A DNA stretch of 64,000 nt from Acidobacteriota bacterium. Its GTDB lineage: Bacteria; Acidobacteriota; Blastocatellia; Pyrinomonadales; Pyrinomonadaceae. Under the pieces are notes generated by a model that searched no databases, was not told the DNA's origin, and worked only from the letters and a program-made list of their open reading frames with translations. The stretch's first letter is position 1. Each line of letters opens with the position of its first letter. The translations under genes and the position numbers were made by a program. Location: contig JAOAPY010000010.1 of assembly GCA_025463135.1 (NCBI GenBank), positions 1 through 64,000 on the forward strand. The letters are read 5' to 3'. Shown here one piece after another: positions 9,663 to 22,929 of the stretch.

Positions 9663-10214
9663 ATGATGAGTAACAATCAACCAGATAGTTCAGAGTCCGT
9701 AACGGAACAACGACAGACCGCCGGTAACTATATAAAGGTTACCGCCGGCAAGCTGGTTCTTGGCGTCGCGATTACGGCCACAACGTTCGGCGCAGCGGTT
9801 GGCAATTTATTCGACCGGATTATGCCACCTCGTCCCCAGCAAACAATCGAGCGTGTATACCAGCCGTCCGGCCCCAAACTGTCGGACGAGATCGTGGACA
9901 TGGAAAAAGATATCAGGGCAGCTGTTAAGCGGGCCGTGAAGAATAAGACGTCACCAACAGAGCTCACCGAAGAGATAGTTGAGATTCTGCAGAGAAAGGT
10001 TTTCCTCAATGAGGAACGTCTGGAAGGGGTACGAGAACTTGTAAAAGAGTTCTTCACCAAAGTCTCTGAAGTTGCGCTCGAGGAATTGCTAACCGCGCTT
10101 AAGAAGATTGTCCGAGAGTCTGTTTTTGGAGAATCGAACCAGGGAACCAGAAGCTCACCCTCTCCATCTCCGACGGTTTCGCTTCCCATTCAGACGGCGA
10201 CGCCGCAACGCTGA
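9663..10214 (+). CDS. Small membrane-anchored helical protein, unknown function
   Basis: The start at 9663 is chosen over the upstream frame because AAGGAG (9649-9654) sits 8 bases before it, giving 183 residues. A polar N-terminus is followed by one membrane segment (about residues 33-52, VLGVAITATTFGAAVGNLF), a proline-rich linker, and a long charged helical domain (about 85-160: EIVDMEKDIRAAVKRAV, EEIVEILQRKVF, LVKEFFTKVSEVALEELL). The tail is Ser/Pro-rich. I recognise no family. It lies 196 bases upstream of the duplicated 909-residue membrane protein in the same orientation and may act with it. Confidence 0.75.
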   Translation: MMSNNQPDSSESVTEQRQTAGNYIKVTAGKLVLGVAITATTFGAAVGNLFDRIMPPRPQQTIERVYQPSGPKLSDEIVDMEKDIRAAVKRAVKNKTSPTELTEEIVEILQRKVFLNEERLEGVRELVKEFFTKVSEVALEELLTALKKIVRESVFGESNQGTRSSPSPSPTVSLPIQTATPQR

Positions 10215-10410
10215 GGGAAGCAAGCGAGCCGGTCTGCGTCAACTGCGATCTGGTCCTCGATTGAGTGGCTGGAGGGTTTGAATGATTAGCGGGGAAAAAT
10301 ATCGCGCGACGCGCGAGCCAGGTCGCGCGACGCCATCGCTCCGTAGCACGACGGAAGTCCGATGCCGCACGATCGCGTCCCGCTGAATCGATCATCACCG
10401 GAACAATGAA

Positions 10411-13140
10411 ATGACAGATCACTTACCTACACTTGCCATTAGGCATGAGCAGATGTCTCTGCCCAATCAACCTTTCTCCCTTTGGCTGCGAGGTCAAAGC
10501 ACGCTGTTTGTTGGTCAGATAGCTGCAATCCTAGCCTTTGTTTACTCGCTTGCGTCCTTAATTTATTACGTCTCCAATGCGACGGAAGAAAGCCGATCCT
10601 TCTTCGATCCCTTCCACATAAGGCTGTTTGTAGACTATGCGCACATAGGGTTCATCGCGATCATTATTCTCGCTTTGATTCAGGTTCTCGATGACAACGA
10701 TCGTGGCTCTTACCACGTAAAACTCGTCTATGAGCGAGTCTTCAACGACACTTTAGATAACGAAAAACACAAGCAGCTTCTGAAAGGAAGCAAAGAGCAA
10801 TTGCAACGTTTTAAGCGTCGTTTTCTGTGGTTCTGGATTGTCATGCTCCTTTTGTACGTCACTTTTGCATGCCATCACAGCTATCAACTTGCAAGTTCTC
10901 ACCTGCTGCACAGATCAGCTACCGTCGTTGATGGCTCCGCCACGACTGGACATAGGGACCTGTCACCGGAGCATTCCCGTTCGGGCGAGAACAACGAACC
11001 ACCACCTCCATCCCCAAGCGATACGGAAAAGCTGAAGGTGTTTGAGGTGTTCGAGACGATGGGTGTTCCGTTTCTTCTCTTCGCTCTAAACAATATTAGC
11101 CTGCTATGTGTCTTCTGGTGTTTCCTCATCATGTACTTGCCGCCGGAAGATCGGGAAGCAAAGGACCCAAAGTTCCGCCGTTATTCCGGTTTGGTAATGG
11201 TCGGCTTTACGCTGTTGTTCCCGCTGTTTGTTTATATTAACCGGCAGAACTTCACCCCTGTCAGTCGCGACGCTTATATTGCGGTTTTTGATGCATTGAG
11301 TGGGACGCTAAATGCAATCGTGTTGGCTTTGTTGATTGCCAGACTAGACAGCAAGCTCATCGGGCTACGATCCTGGCTCATATGCGTGCTGTATTCTTAT
11401 GCCGCGGTCCAGCCTTTGTTTGTCATGTTCGATCAGCGCCGGCCCGTTGCGGACGCGATAACAACGGCGGTCCTAGTTTTCGTTTTCGCCTCTAAGATTT
11501 ACTTCTTCCTAATCATCATCTATGCCCTACAAACAGGAAGAATGCTTAATTATCTGAGTTGTTTTCCGGTGCTTCGGAAACAAGTCAATGAAAGCAAATT
11601 CCTGGGTTCCCCAGCTGCGCCTGAACACCAGAGCAAGAAATCTGACAATAAGATCATGGATTATCTTGACTCGCGGAGCGACCGCCTATACGCGTGGGCC
11701 GCGGGCGATACCAAGCTGCGCCTTGAGGAATTCCGGGAGTCTTTGTCGGCATGGATGAGGAGTCCACGCCCACGAGAAGTAAGTTGGCTACTAGGGATAG
11801 TTGCCACCAGCACCTTCTTTATTTTTTTGATCGGGTATGCGCTGACTTTGGGGACCGCAACCGAGCTCACCAGTTACCTGACGGACAGCATCGCGCAAGG
11901 AATTAGTATAGGCGTTGACATCGCTCATCTGATCGCAGTTGGCGGAATCATTGCCGCACTGTTTCTGCTTCGGAAAGACAATGGTTGTCATGTCGATCGC
12001 GTCATGGGAATAGCGGAGAAAGTCTTTTGCGTGCGCCGCGACTCATGCCCCGGAATGATTGAGACGCTCGACAAGTCCAGGTACTCCCCGGATAAAGCGG
12101 AGGAACAATTACAAAAGTTCAAAGAGTATTTTCTATGGTTCTGGCTCGTGCTCTTTGTTCTCTACGTCGTCTCGCTCAGCAAGCACCTGAGCATGAATGC
12201 CGACTCCCAAGACCTGCACTATATTGCAGCTAGTCGGACGAGTTTCGAAATATTGATTTATCCCTTTCTTCAGTTCGCGTTGAGTACCATAAATTCGCTG
12301 TTCGTGTTTTGGTGTTTTGTAGTTTTACAATCGCCGGCTTACGAGCCACGGTCGGGAGTGAGACAGAGATTACTCATCAACTATTCTGGTTTCGTGGTCG
12401 TCCTCCTCATCGCTGCTTTCCCACTGTTGCTATTCTTTGTTGCCGGTAGCACGTTTACCGAAGGGAAATTGCTCGCTTATGCCACCGTTTTTGAAGGTCT
12501 CACTGGTACGCTGAGCGGAGTCGTGTTAGCGCTATTAATCGCGAGGCTGGATAGTAAGTTCATCAGCCTCTCATCGTCGCTAATATGCATACTTTTTGCC
12601 TATGCTGGGATACAAGCTCTATCCGTGGTCTTCAATCTGCCCGAACCCGTGTTCAAGACAATGGCAACATTCGTCTTGATTGCGGCGCTCGGCCTCAAGA
12701 TCTGTTTCTTCTTAATAATTGCCCACACATTGCAAAGTGGAAGGATGCTCAACTACCTGGTCTGCTTTCCGTTTCTTCGAGAGCGGGTCGACTCGATTTT
12801 TGAGAACCAATTTGAGATCAGGACCTCCAGATTGGGGGCCAACGCATTCACTTTCTCGATCTTCAAGAAGAATCAATTGCATTATTCAACGGAAAGCACG
12901 TTCGAAAATAAGCGAGAGTGTGATGTAGCGGTTCACGACCTCCGCGAGGGAATGAAAAAGGGCGCGGCATACGTGCGGCCTCCGAACGAATCAGGAACAT
13001 ATTGGGTCGAGGTGAAAGTTAAAACTTCCAAAGAGGATCTCGTCTTCGAGAGCGCTCCCCTTAGATCGGAAGACGACGCGAGTCGACTAATCGAGGAATC
13101 TATCGACAAGATTCCTTATTGCAAGTACAACCGTGCATAA
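10411..13140 (+). CDS. Large polytopic membrane protein of two tandem homologous halves, unknown function
   Basis: The protein has 909 residues. Two halves of about 400 residues share the same pattern: amphipathic QLQRFKRRFLWFW / QLQKFKEYFLWFW before a membrane helix, FWCFLIM / FWCFVVL, then GTLNAIVLALLIARLDSK (near 299) / GTLSGVVLALLIARLDSK (near 699), and finally LQTGRMLNYL / LQSGRMLNYL. Each half appears to have six or so membrane helices. A cytosolic C-terminal domain (about 800-909) shows two short beta-beta-alpha-like units that might be DUF1508/YegP-related, which is weak. No transporter or enzyme signature is recognised. By eye the base composition is more AT-rich than in flanking genes, and an IS30 remnant follows, which hints at acquired DNA. 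Confidence 0.8.
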   Translation: MTDHLPTLAIRHEQMSLPNQPFSLWLRGQSTLFVGQIAAILAFVYSLASLIYYVSNATEESRSFFDPFHIRLFVDYAHIGFIAIIILALIQVLDDNDRGSYHVKLVYERVFNDTLDNEKHKQLLKGSKEQLQRFKRRFLWFWIVMLLLYVTFACHHSYQLASSHLLHRSATVVDGSATTGHRDLSPEHSRSGENNEPPPPSPSDTEKLKVFEVFETMGVPFLLFALNNISLLCVFWCFLIMYLPPEDREAKDPKFRRYSGLVMVGFTLLFPLFVYINRQNFTPVSRDAYIAVFDALSGTLNAIVLALLIARLDSKLIGLRSWLICVLYSYAAVQPLFVMFDQRRPVADAITTAVLVFVFASKIYFFLIIIYALQTGRMLNYLSCFPVLRKQVNESKFLGSPAAPEHQSKKSDNKIMDYLDSRSDRLYAWAAGDTKLRLEEFRESLSAWMRSPRPREVSWLLGIVATSTFFIFLIGYALTLGTATELTSYLTDSIAQGISIGVDIAHLIAVGGIIAALFLLRKDNGCHVDRVMGIAEKVFCVRRDSCPGMIETLDKSRYSPDKAEEQLQKFKEYFLWFWLVLFVLYVVSLSKHLSMNADSQDLHYIAASRTSFEILIYPFLQFALSTINSLFVFWCFVVLQSPAYEPRSGVRQRLLINYSGFVVVLLIAAFPLLLFFVAGSTFTEGKLLAYATVFEGLTGTLSGVVLALLIARLDSKFISLSSSLICILFAYAGIQALSVVFNLPEPVFKTMATFVLIAALGLKICFFLIIAHTLQSGRMLNYLVCFPFLRERVDSIFENQFEIRTSRLGANAFTFSIFKKNQLHYSTESTFENKRECDVAVHDLREGMKKGAAYVRPPNESGTYWVEVKVKTSKEDLVFESAPLRSEDDASRLIEESIDKIPYCKYNRA

Positions 13141-13369
13141 AGTCGGCGCTTACTTCGTTAAGTTAACTTAGGGTGACTAGAAGCATTTCTTAGAGACCTT
13201 CGTAAATCGGCGGATACCTACGAGCGTCCTGCCGAAGCTTGAGGAGTCAGGCCTCAAGCGCTAACCAGAACTCACTCAGGCGGAGCGCGTCAATGAAGGA
13301 CCGACGCAAGGAAAACATATGGACAACGAGAAAAACTCATTAACTTAAGGTTACTTACCAAGCGCGGAT

Positions 13370-13513
13370 TCAACTTGGAAGTGCAAGGGATCGTTGTTTG
13401 AAAAATACTTCATTCGGAGTTCGATAGCCCAGCGTTTTGCGGGGGCGATGGTTTAGTCGGTCTTCGACGCGTTGCAAGTCGGCGTCAGTGAACCTGGCGA
13501 AGTTTCCCGAGCC
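13370..13513 (-). pseudogene. IS30-family transposase, 3' remnant
   Basis: Reading the minus strand, the frame ending at the TGA complementary to 13370-13372 encodes a tail containing RLNHRPRKTLGYRTPNEVFF, which matches the conserved C-terminal end of IS30-type integrase-core transposases. Upstream of about 13513 the similarity fades, and no D-D-E core or terminal inverted repeat can be seen. It is a dead fragment marking a past insertion or rearrangement next to the duplicated membrane-protein gene. Confidence 0.75.
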
Positions 13514-13635
13514 TACACGAACTTCCAGAGGCGGCATCTTCGTCGGGAGAAAGAGCTATTTGATTTGATTCGCTTGCAATGCGAAACGCTGCGGCTGATT
13601 CCTCTTTCTTCCTACTTGAAACTACATCAGGCCAG

Positions 13636-13658
13636 GCACGCAGGATGCGTGCGGTCCC
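13636..13658 (+). repeat. Short palindromic repeat, family E
   Basis: A 23-base sequence with the palindromic core GCACGCAGGATGCGTGC followed by GGTCCC. An exact reverse-complement copy lies at 63861-63883 and a two-mismatch copy at 1552-1574. It lies 10 bases beyond the 3' end of the minus-strand gene that stops at 13668. Confidence 0.75.
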
Positions 13659-13667
13659 AGGGGTGAA

Positions 13668-14492
13668 TCACTTCAGGCCTTTGATGGTGGCTGGCTTGGT
13701 GAACAGAGAATCAGGAACGGGTTTGTTGTATTCGATGGTTTCATAGTTGATGCGACTGGTCTGCTTACCCGAGATGAAGTGATCGATCACCCAGGGAGCA
13801 GTAACGCCGTCAATCGTAATCGGTTTCTGCAATCGATCCTCTTCGAGAGTTTCTTCCACTTCGCCGCTGTCCATATTCTTGTGTTTGCGCATGTAAATGA
13901 TCTTCGCAGGCAAGCCTTCCTTCGCGGCAAATTCATACTCCAACCAAAAGCCATCCGGATAAGTTAGACGAACGGTCTCGTTGCGTTTTGCCAGACCGGC
14001 CTCGCGCCGCCCCACATAACTGAGTTTCACCCCTTCTTTGCGCCACTCGCCGCGCAAGATCGTCTCGATACTCGCTCGGAAGCTGAATTTGAAGTCCGCA
14101 ATCTGCTCCGGTTTCTGATCGTTCAAGGTTTTGACTGCGCCATCAAATATCCAACCCTGCTCACCAAAGTTCACTTGAATTGTGCGCACGCCGTTCTGTG
14201 TAAATTCAGTGCGCTCCTTGTCGGGGTACACGATGTAGTCAACGAATTTCAGAGGCACCTGGGAAACGCCGTCATGAAAAGGAGTGAAGAAACCGTGCCC
14301 GATGACGGTGCGAACATTCAAGTAACCGGCGCCGCCCAGCACCTCGATGGCCCGCTTGACGATCTCTTCAGACTTTTGATCAGAGTTAGGCGGCGCCGTA
14401 TCCTTGCTCGCAGTCTGAGCGCGCACTGTAAGGCACAAAAGGAAAAGCAAGGGAGCGATTGCTACTGTTGTTAGGAATCTGAATCTATTCAT
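13668..14492 (-). CDS. Exported LolA-fold-like protein, unknown role
   Basis: I take the ATG at 14492 (274 residues) because it places a clean signal peptide at the N-terminus (MNRFRFLTTVAIAP, hydrophobic core, then VRAQ); a GTG at 14531 would add 13 residues. The mature part alternates beta strands as in outer-membrane lipoprotein-sorting/LolA-like proteins: KAIEVLGG-like start (RAIEVLGGAGYLNV), DYIVYPDKERTEF, GWIFDGAVKTL, LTYPDGFWLEYEF and a C-terminal INYETIEYNKPVPDSLF. The last element is typical of acidobacterial DUF4292/LolA-like periplasmic proteins. It is probably periplasmic; the ligand is unknown. Confidence 0.65.
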   Translation of the reverse strand: MNRFRFLTTVAIAPLLFLLCLTVRAQTASKDTAPPNSDQKSEEIVKRAIEVLGGAGYLNVRTVIGHGFFTPFHDGVSQVPLKFVDYIVYPDKERTEFTQNGVRTIQVNFGEQGWIFDGAVKTLNDQKPEQIADFKFSFRASIETILRGEWRKEGVKLSYVGRREAGLAKRNETVRLTYPDGFWLEYEFAAKEGLPAKIIYMRKHKNMDSGEVEETLEEDRLQKPITIDGVTAPWVIDHFISGKQTSRINYETIEYNKPVPDSLFTKPATIKGLK

Positions 14493-14613
14493 TTCGCAAA
14501 AAAATTTATCACGCAGCGCCTGACAGTGCACGAGCCGGTATTATTGAGAGTGCTGTCGGCTTTTGCGCATCACCTGGCAAAGTTAAAGAGGGAGACGGCG
14601 GGAAAAGAAAAGT

Positions 14614-14693
14614 TAGCCGCGAATTAACGCAGATAAGCGCGGATCCGAACTTAAACCAATCTGATCCGCGCTCTCCGCGTTAATCCGCGGCTA
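14614..14693. repeat. Palindromic intergenic repeat, family A copy 3
   Basis: Arms TAGCCGCGAATTAACGC and GCGTTAATCCGCGGCTA pair with one mismatch, with inner blocks GCGGATC and GATCCGC. It lies in the gap between the Clp gene's 3' end and the 5' end of the next minus-strand gene, so it could fold at the end of the Clp transcript. Confidence 0.85.
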
Positions 14694-14727
14694 CTTCTCG
14701 TTCTTGTCTTTGTTCAAAGCCGGTAAT

Positions 14728-17013
<2,286 letters not shown>

Positions 17014-17107
17014 GATTTTTGATACCCTGAAAAAAGAAGCAACTAGTCGAGGCGACAGTTGCTTACAACGACCATTCAATCAACAAGTGGAGGGCTACGC
17101 TGGCTAG

Positions 17108-17182
17108 AAACTCCGGCGACCCCGGAGTTTGGATGAACTCAGCATAGGCACCGTTGCGTTTTAATGCAATAAATAAAACGCG
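17108..17182. other. Two small hairpins between groL and clp
   Basis: AAACTCCGG pairs with CCGGAGTTT (17108-17130), and GCGTTTT with AAAACGC (17156-17182). They lie downstream of groL on its coding strand, so they may end or process that transcript, but neither is followed by a run of T. No promoter for the Clp gene was recognised. Confidence 0.3.
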
Positions 17183-17239
17183 TCTCTTCAAGAAGCAAAT
17201 TTGCGGCCAGCGAGTACGCCTGTCAGCCTAATTGCAACG

Positions 17240-18892
<1,653 letters not shown>

Positions 18893-18901
18893 TTATCGAT
18901 A

Positions 18902-19008
18902 AACTGAAAATCTGAGATCTCAAATTTGAAATCTGAAATTATCTGAAATGTCAGATCTGAGATCTCAAGAATGTGTGACCGGCGATCTGAAATCCGAGAT
19001 CTGAAATC
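18902..19008. repeat. Low-complexity GATCTGAAATCT-type repeat
   Basis: The sequence consists of diverged units of the type CTGAGATCTCAAAT and GATCTGAAATC repeated about eight times on both strands. A similar patch is at 26560-26637. It separates grpE from groL and would occupy the groL upstream region, so the groL promoter may lie within or before it. Confidence 0.7.
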
Positions 19009-19671
19009 TCACTGCGCTCTGCCAACCTGGACGCGGGCCGGGCGCAGAAGCCGGTCGCCAATCTTAAAGCCGGTCGTATATTCACCGGTCACAATCCCGT
19101 CCTTGCCGGCGTCGACCGGCAGGGTATCAACCGCATCATGTAATTCAGGATTGAACTGTTCGCCGACCGAGGGAATGGGCTCGGCGCCGGTTGCCATCAA
19201 GGCTGCATTAAAGCTGGCCAGCGTGCCCTTAAGACCGTCAACCACCGCTTCGCGCGGGCTGCCTTCCGCCGCCGCCGCAATCGCCCTTTGCAGATTGTCC
19301 ATCACGGGCAAAAGGGCCGCGATGAACTCCACCTTCTGGCGTTCAGCCCGTTCATCGGCGGCGCGATTCAAACGCTGCCGCGTTTCATCGGTCTCGCGCT
19401 GCAGTTGTGATCGCAACTGTTCGAAACGCGACTGCACTTCGAGCATTTTCTGCTCGGCTCCCCTGGCGCGAGCTTCGAGTTCCTCGACATAAGCAGGTTG
19501 GAGATTGGGTTCCTCTGCCGGCGCCGCCGCGGTCCCGTCAGCGTCATCGTCCAGCCGAATGCGCCGGCGATCGGTAACCCGCAACTCTTCTTCCTTTCCC
19601 TCATGCTGGCGATAGCGATCTGTTCCTCGAGTCTTATTCATACTTACCTTGTCCCCTGATTTCGAAGGCAC
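19009..19671 (-). CDS. grpE: GrpE, nucleotide exchange factor of DnaK
   Basis: The 220-residue protein has a charged N-terminus, a long coiled coil (about 60-115, ELEARARGAEQKMLEV), and the GrpE head: EFIAALLPVMDNLQRAI, GLKGTLASFNAALMATGAEPI, FNPELHDAV and GYTTGF-like EYTTGFKIGDRLLRPARVQV. The GTG at 19671 lies one base after the hsp20 stop and implies translational coupling; ATG at 19641 with AAGGT upstream is an equally good start. It releases ADP from DnaK in the cytosol; dnaK and dnaJ are not in this window. Confidence 0.95.
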   Translation of the reverse strand: MPSKSGDKVSMNKTRGTDRYRQHEGKEEELRVTDRRRIRLDDDADGTAAAPAEEPNLQPAYVEELEARARGAEQKMLEVQSRFEQLRSQLQRETDETRQRLNRAADERAERQKVEFIAALLPVMDNLQRAIAAAAEGSPREAVVDGLKGTLASFNAALMATGAEPIPSVGEQFNPELHDAVDTLPVDAGKDGIVTGEYTTGFKIGDRLLRPARVQVGRAQ

Positions 19672-19672
19672 A

Positions 19673-20125
19673 TTATGACACCTTGATCTTCACGGCCTGC
19701 GTAGAGCGTTCTTTGCGCTTTGGCAGGCGCACATACAGCACTCCATCTTTATACTCTGCTTCAATCTGTTCAGGGTCAACCGCGACCGGCAGGCCGAAGG
19801 TGCGATTGAAACGCCCTCGCGGACGTTCGCTGCGATGGGTTTCCTGGTCGCCATTCTCTGAAGAGCGAGTGCCCTTAATTATCAGTTTTTCGTTTTCTAA
19901 ATCTATTTCCAGGGCGGCGCGATCAACTCCGGGAAGATCCATCGCCACCACAAACTCTGCTGCCCGTTCATAGACATCGGCAACCGGAATCCAATCCGCC
20001 TGGGCGATTTCACTGCCGGACTCCGAACGTTCACGAGCCCTGCGGTCCGTGGCATTCTCGAAGAGTTCATTCATGCGATCCTGCAGGAGCATCAAATCTC
20101 GTATCGGGTCCCAATTTCGCGGCAT
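19673..20125 (-). CDS. Hsp20/alpha-crystallin small heat-shock protein
   Basis: The 150 residues start after an excellent GGAGGAG. The alpha-crystallin domain spans about 43-140, with IPVADVYERAAEFVVAMDLP, EIDLENEKLIIKG and the GVLYVRLPK signature before the C-terminal extension. It holds unfolding proteins for later refolding by ClpB/DnaK. It is immediately upstream of grpE, one base apart, in an operon-like arrangement, and is paralogous to the Hsp20 at 22930-23463. Confidence 0.95.
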   Translation of the reverse strand: MPRNWDPIRDLMLLQDRMNELFENATDRRARERSESGSEIAQADWIPVADVYERAAEFVVAMDLPGVDRAALEIDLENEKLIIKGTRSSENGDQETHRSERPRGRFNRTFGLPVAVDPEQIEAEYKDGVLYVRLPKRKERSTQAVKIKVS

Positions 20126-20142
20126 TTATCTCCTCCAAAAAC

Positions 20143-20229
20143 TGTCCGACAAACTTCAGTTTGTCGTTGACTTAATAAATTTCATCATCGATATCCAATT
20201 ACAAAAACGACAAACTGAAGTTTGTCGTA
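20143..20229. repeat. Nested palindromic element, family B copy 1
   Basis: The ends TCCGACAAACTTCAGTTTGT and ACAAACTGAAGTTTGTCGTA are reverse complements, and each end is itself a near palindrome. The same pattern is at 62282-62366, and a related core is in the element at 49049-49143. It fills the gap between clpB and the hsp20/grpE unit. Confidence 0.85.
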
Positions 20230-20234
20230 CTTAT

Positions 20235-22829
20235 TCAGGCTATCGCGCTCGCGGCGTCCATTTTAAAGACCATCTCGTCACCCTGTGCCGTCACCCGGAT
20301 AGTTTGCCCGGCAGCGATCTCACCTCGCAACAGACGCACAGCCAGCGGATTCTGTAGCAGTGTTTGAATCGCCCGTTTCAAGGGACGCGCACCATAGTTA
20401 GGATCGTAACCTTCGCGCGCCAGCAGTTCTCTGGCTGTTTGATCGAGGACGAGCGTGACGTGGCGTTCGGCGAGCATTGCGCGCAGCCGTTCAAGTTGAA
20501 CGTCGATAATCTGCTCGATCTGCTCACGCGATAGTTGATGAAAGATGACAATGTCATCAATGCGATTCAGGAACTCAGGCTTGAAATTCGAGCGCAACTC
20601 CTCCAGGACGGCTTCCCGCACCTGCTTTTCATCACCCTGGGCCGCCTGTATCTCGCGCGAGCCAAGATTTGAAGTCATGATCAAGACTGTGTTCTTGAAA
20701 TCTACCGTGCGCCCCTTGGCATCAGTCAACCGCCCGTCATCAAGGATCTGCAATAACACATTGAACACATCGGGATGCGCTTTTTCTATCTCGTCAAACA
20801 GAACCACCGAGTAGGGTCGACGGCGCACGGCTTCAGTCAGCTGGCCGCCTTCCTCGTAACCAACATATCCCGGTGGCGCGCCAATCATGCGCGCGACCGC
20901 ATGCTTTTCCATGTACTCGGACATGTCAAGGCGGATCATGGCGCGCTCATCGTCGAAAAGAAACTCTGCGAGGGCCCGCGCGGTTTCGGTCTTCCCGACT
21001 CCGGTAGGACCAAGGAAAATAAAAGATCCGACGGGACGATTTGGATCCTGCAGACCGGCGCGCGCGCGGCGCACCGCATTAGACACCGCGGCCAGGGCTT
21101 CCTCCTGGCCGATTACGCGCTGGCCCAGACGCTCTTCCATCGTTACCAACTTCTGCATCTCGCCTTCGAGCATCTTGGAAACCGGTACGCCGGTCCACTT
21201 GGCCACTACCTCGGCAACGTCTTCTTCGTCGACCTCTTCTTTGAGCATGACGCCGTCTTTTTGAAATTCGGCCAGCTTTGCGCCTTCCTCCGCCAGCTTC
21301 GCTTCGAGTTCCGGAATGCGGCCGTATTGCAGCTCAGAGGCCCGGGCCAGGTCGCCGGCATTCCGTGCCTGGTCCAGCTGCAGCTTCAACTGTTCCACTT
21401 CGGCCTTGGCGGTGCGCATTTTTTCAATTGCTTCTTTTTCGGATTGCCACTTGGCTTTCATTCCTGAAGATTTCTCTTTGAGGTCACCGATACGCTTCTC
21501 GATCTCTCGCAAACGATCTTTGGATCGCTGGTCTTCTTCGCGTTGCAGCGCCTGACGTTCGATCTCGAGTTGGATGATCTCACGCTCCAGCTGATCGATT
21601 TCCTGCGGCAATGAATCGATCTCAATGCGCAGGCGGGAAGCCGCTTCGTCAATCAGATCGATGGCCTTGTCGGGAAGAAAGCGATCGGAGATGTAGCGAT
21701 TGGAAAGCGTCGCCGCGGCCACGATGGCAGAATCCTTGATCCGCACACCGTGATGCACTTCGTATTTCTCTTTGAGACCGCGCAGAATGGCGATGGTGTC
21801 TTCGACACTTGGTTCGCCCACGTAGATTTGTTGAAAACGTCGCTCAAGCGCCGCGTCCTTCTCTATATATTTCTTATATTCATTGAGCGTGGTGGCGCCC
21901 ACACAACGCAATTCGCCGCGGGCCAGCGCCGGTTTCAACATGTTCGAAGCATCGATCGCCCCTTCAGCCGCACCGGCGCCCACCAGGGTGTGCAGTTCGT
22001 CGATAAAGAGCACGATGTGCCCCTGCGCATTTTCAATTTCTTTCAAAACAGCTTTCAGTCGATCTTCGAATTCTCCGCGGTATTTTGCGCCCGCCAGCAT
22101 TGAACCGAGATCGAGTCCTACCAGGCGCTTGTTGCGCAACGTCTCAGGAACGTCGCCGGAAACGATCCGCTGGGCCAGGCCCTCGACTATCGCGGTCTTG
22201 CCCACGCCGGGCTCTCCAATTAATACCGGATTGTTTTTTGTGCGCCGGGAAAGGACTTGAATCGTGCGACGGATTTCGTCATCACGACCGATGACCGGAT
22301 CCAGTTTGCCTTTGCGGGCGAGATCAGTCAGGTCGCGCGCATATTTCGAAAGTGCCTGGTAGTTGGCTTCGGCGTTTTGATCGGTGATCCGCGAGCCTCC
22401 GCGCATCTGCTCAATGACTTTCAACAGGTCGTCACGCTTGAGGCCGTGTTGGCGAACAATCTTGCCCGATTCACCATCCTTCTCTTCACTGATAGCCATC
22501 AGCAGGTGTTCGGTCGAGACAAAATCATCCTGCATCGACTCAGCCTGCTTTTGCGCCACATTAAAGATTTGCGTCAGCCGTGGACTGAAATATTGCTGAC
22601 CACCCTGGACTCGTGGAAAGCGCGCGATCGCAGCCTGAATGTCATTGGCCACGACAGTAACGTTCACAGACAACTTTCCCAGTATGGGGCGCACTATTCC
22701 TTCAGGTTGCTCGAGCATAACGGCCAGCAGATGCTCCGGCTCAACCTGTTGGTTCTGATTCTTTTCGGCAGTCTCAATGGCAGTTTGAATTGCTTCCTGC
22801 GCCCTGAGAGTAAATCGATCTAATCGCAT
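20235..22829 (-). CDS. clpB: ClpB disaggregase
   Basis: At 864 residues this is the usual ClpB length. It has the N-terminal domain ([14 protein letters not shown], 1-145), D1 Walker A GEPGVGKT (about 204), the long charged middle coiled coil (about 400-530, [17 protein letters not shown]), and D2 Walker A GPTGVGKT (about 605). The D2 loop after [11 protein letters not shown] lacks the IGF/LGF tripeptide, unlike the Clp protein at 14728, so it should not bind ClpP. It threads aggregated proteins through its pore together with DnaK and small heat-shock proteins. Its start has only a weak ribosome-binding site. Confidence 0.97.
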   Translation of the reverse strand: MRLDRFTLRAQEAIQTAIETAEKNQNQQVEPEHLLAVMLEQPEGIVRPILGKLSVNVTVVANDIQAAIARFPRVQGGQQYFSPRLTQIFNVAQKQAESMQDDFVSTEHLLMAISEEKDGESGKIVRQHGLKRDDLLKVIEQMRGGSRITDQNAEANYQALSKYARDLTDLARKGKLDPVIGRDDEIRRTIQVLSRRTKNNPVLIGEPGVGKTAIVEGLAQRIVSGDVPETLRNKRLVGLDLGSMLAGAKYRGEFEDRLKAVLKEIENAQGHIVLFIDELHTLVGAGAAEGAIDASNMLKPALARGELRCVGATTLNEYKKYIEKDAALERRFQQIYVGEPSVEDTIAILRGLKEKYEVHHGVRIKDSAIVAAATLSNRYISDRFLPDKAIDLIDEAASRLRIEIDSLPQEIDQLEREIIQLEIERQALQREEDQRSKDRLREIEKRIGDLKEKSSGMKAKWQSEKEAIEKMRTAKAEVEQLKLQLDQARNAGDLARASELQYGRIPELEAKLAEEGAKLAEFQKDGVMLKEEVDEEDVAEVVAKWTGVPVSKMLEGEMQKLVTMEERLGQRVIGQEEALAAVSNAVRRARAGLQDPNRPVGSFIFLGPTGVGKTETARALAEFLFDDERAMIRLDMSEYMEKHAVARMIGAPPGYVGYEEGGQLTEAVRRRPYSVVLFDEIEKAHPDVFNVLLQILDDGRLTDAKGRTVDFKNTVLIMTSNLGSREIQAAQGDEKQVREAVLEELRSNFKPEFLNRIDDIVIFHQLSREQIEQIIDVQLERLRAMLAERHVTLVLDQTARELLAREGYDPNYGARPLKRAIQTLLQNPLAVRLLRGEIAAGQTIRVTAQGDEMVFKMDAASAIA

Positions 22830-22871
22830 TTTGTAATCTGACCTTTATAAAAAGATTGATTCAATGTGCTG

Positions 22872-22908
22872 AGAGCGGGACGCTCCAATTAAAGGAGCAG
22901 CCCGCTCT
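22872..22908. terminator. Hairpin between hsp20 and clpB
   Basis: AGAGCGGG pairs with CCCGCTCT, and inner GCTCC with GGAGC around an AT-rich loop. It lies just after the stop of the minus-strand hsp20 and before clpB, so it could terminate or attenuate readthrough. There is no T-tract on the minus strand, hence modest confidence. Confidence 0.4.
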
Positions 22909-22929
22909 GTTCATAAAGCGCCAAGTGGA

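Larger units (their letters stand above)
13141..13667. other. 527-base interval with transposon remnant
   Basis: It holds the degraded IS30-type transposase end (about 13370-13513) and the short palindrome at 13636-13658. Nothing else is recognised; no intact gene or RNA is seen. Confidence 0.6.

Noticed and set aside
18902-19008. CIRCE-type heat-shock operator upstream of groL
   Set aside because: No TTAGCACTC-N9-GAGTGCTAA-like element is present; the region is a low-complexity GATCTGAAATCT repeat.
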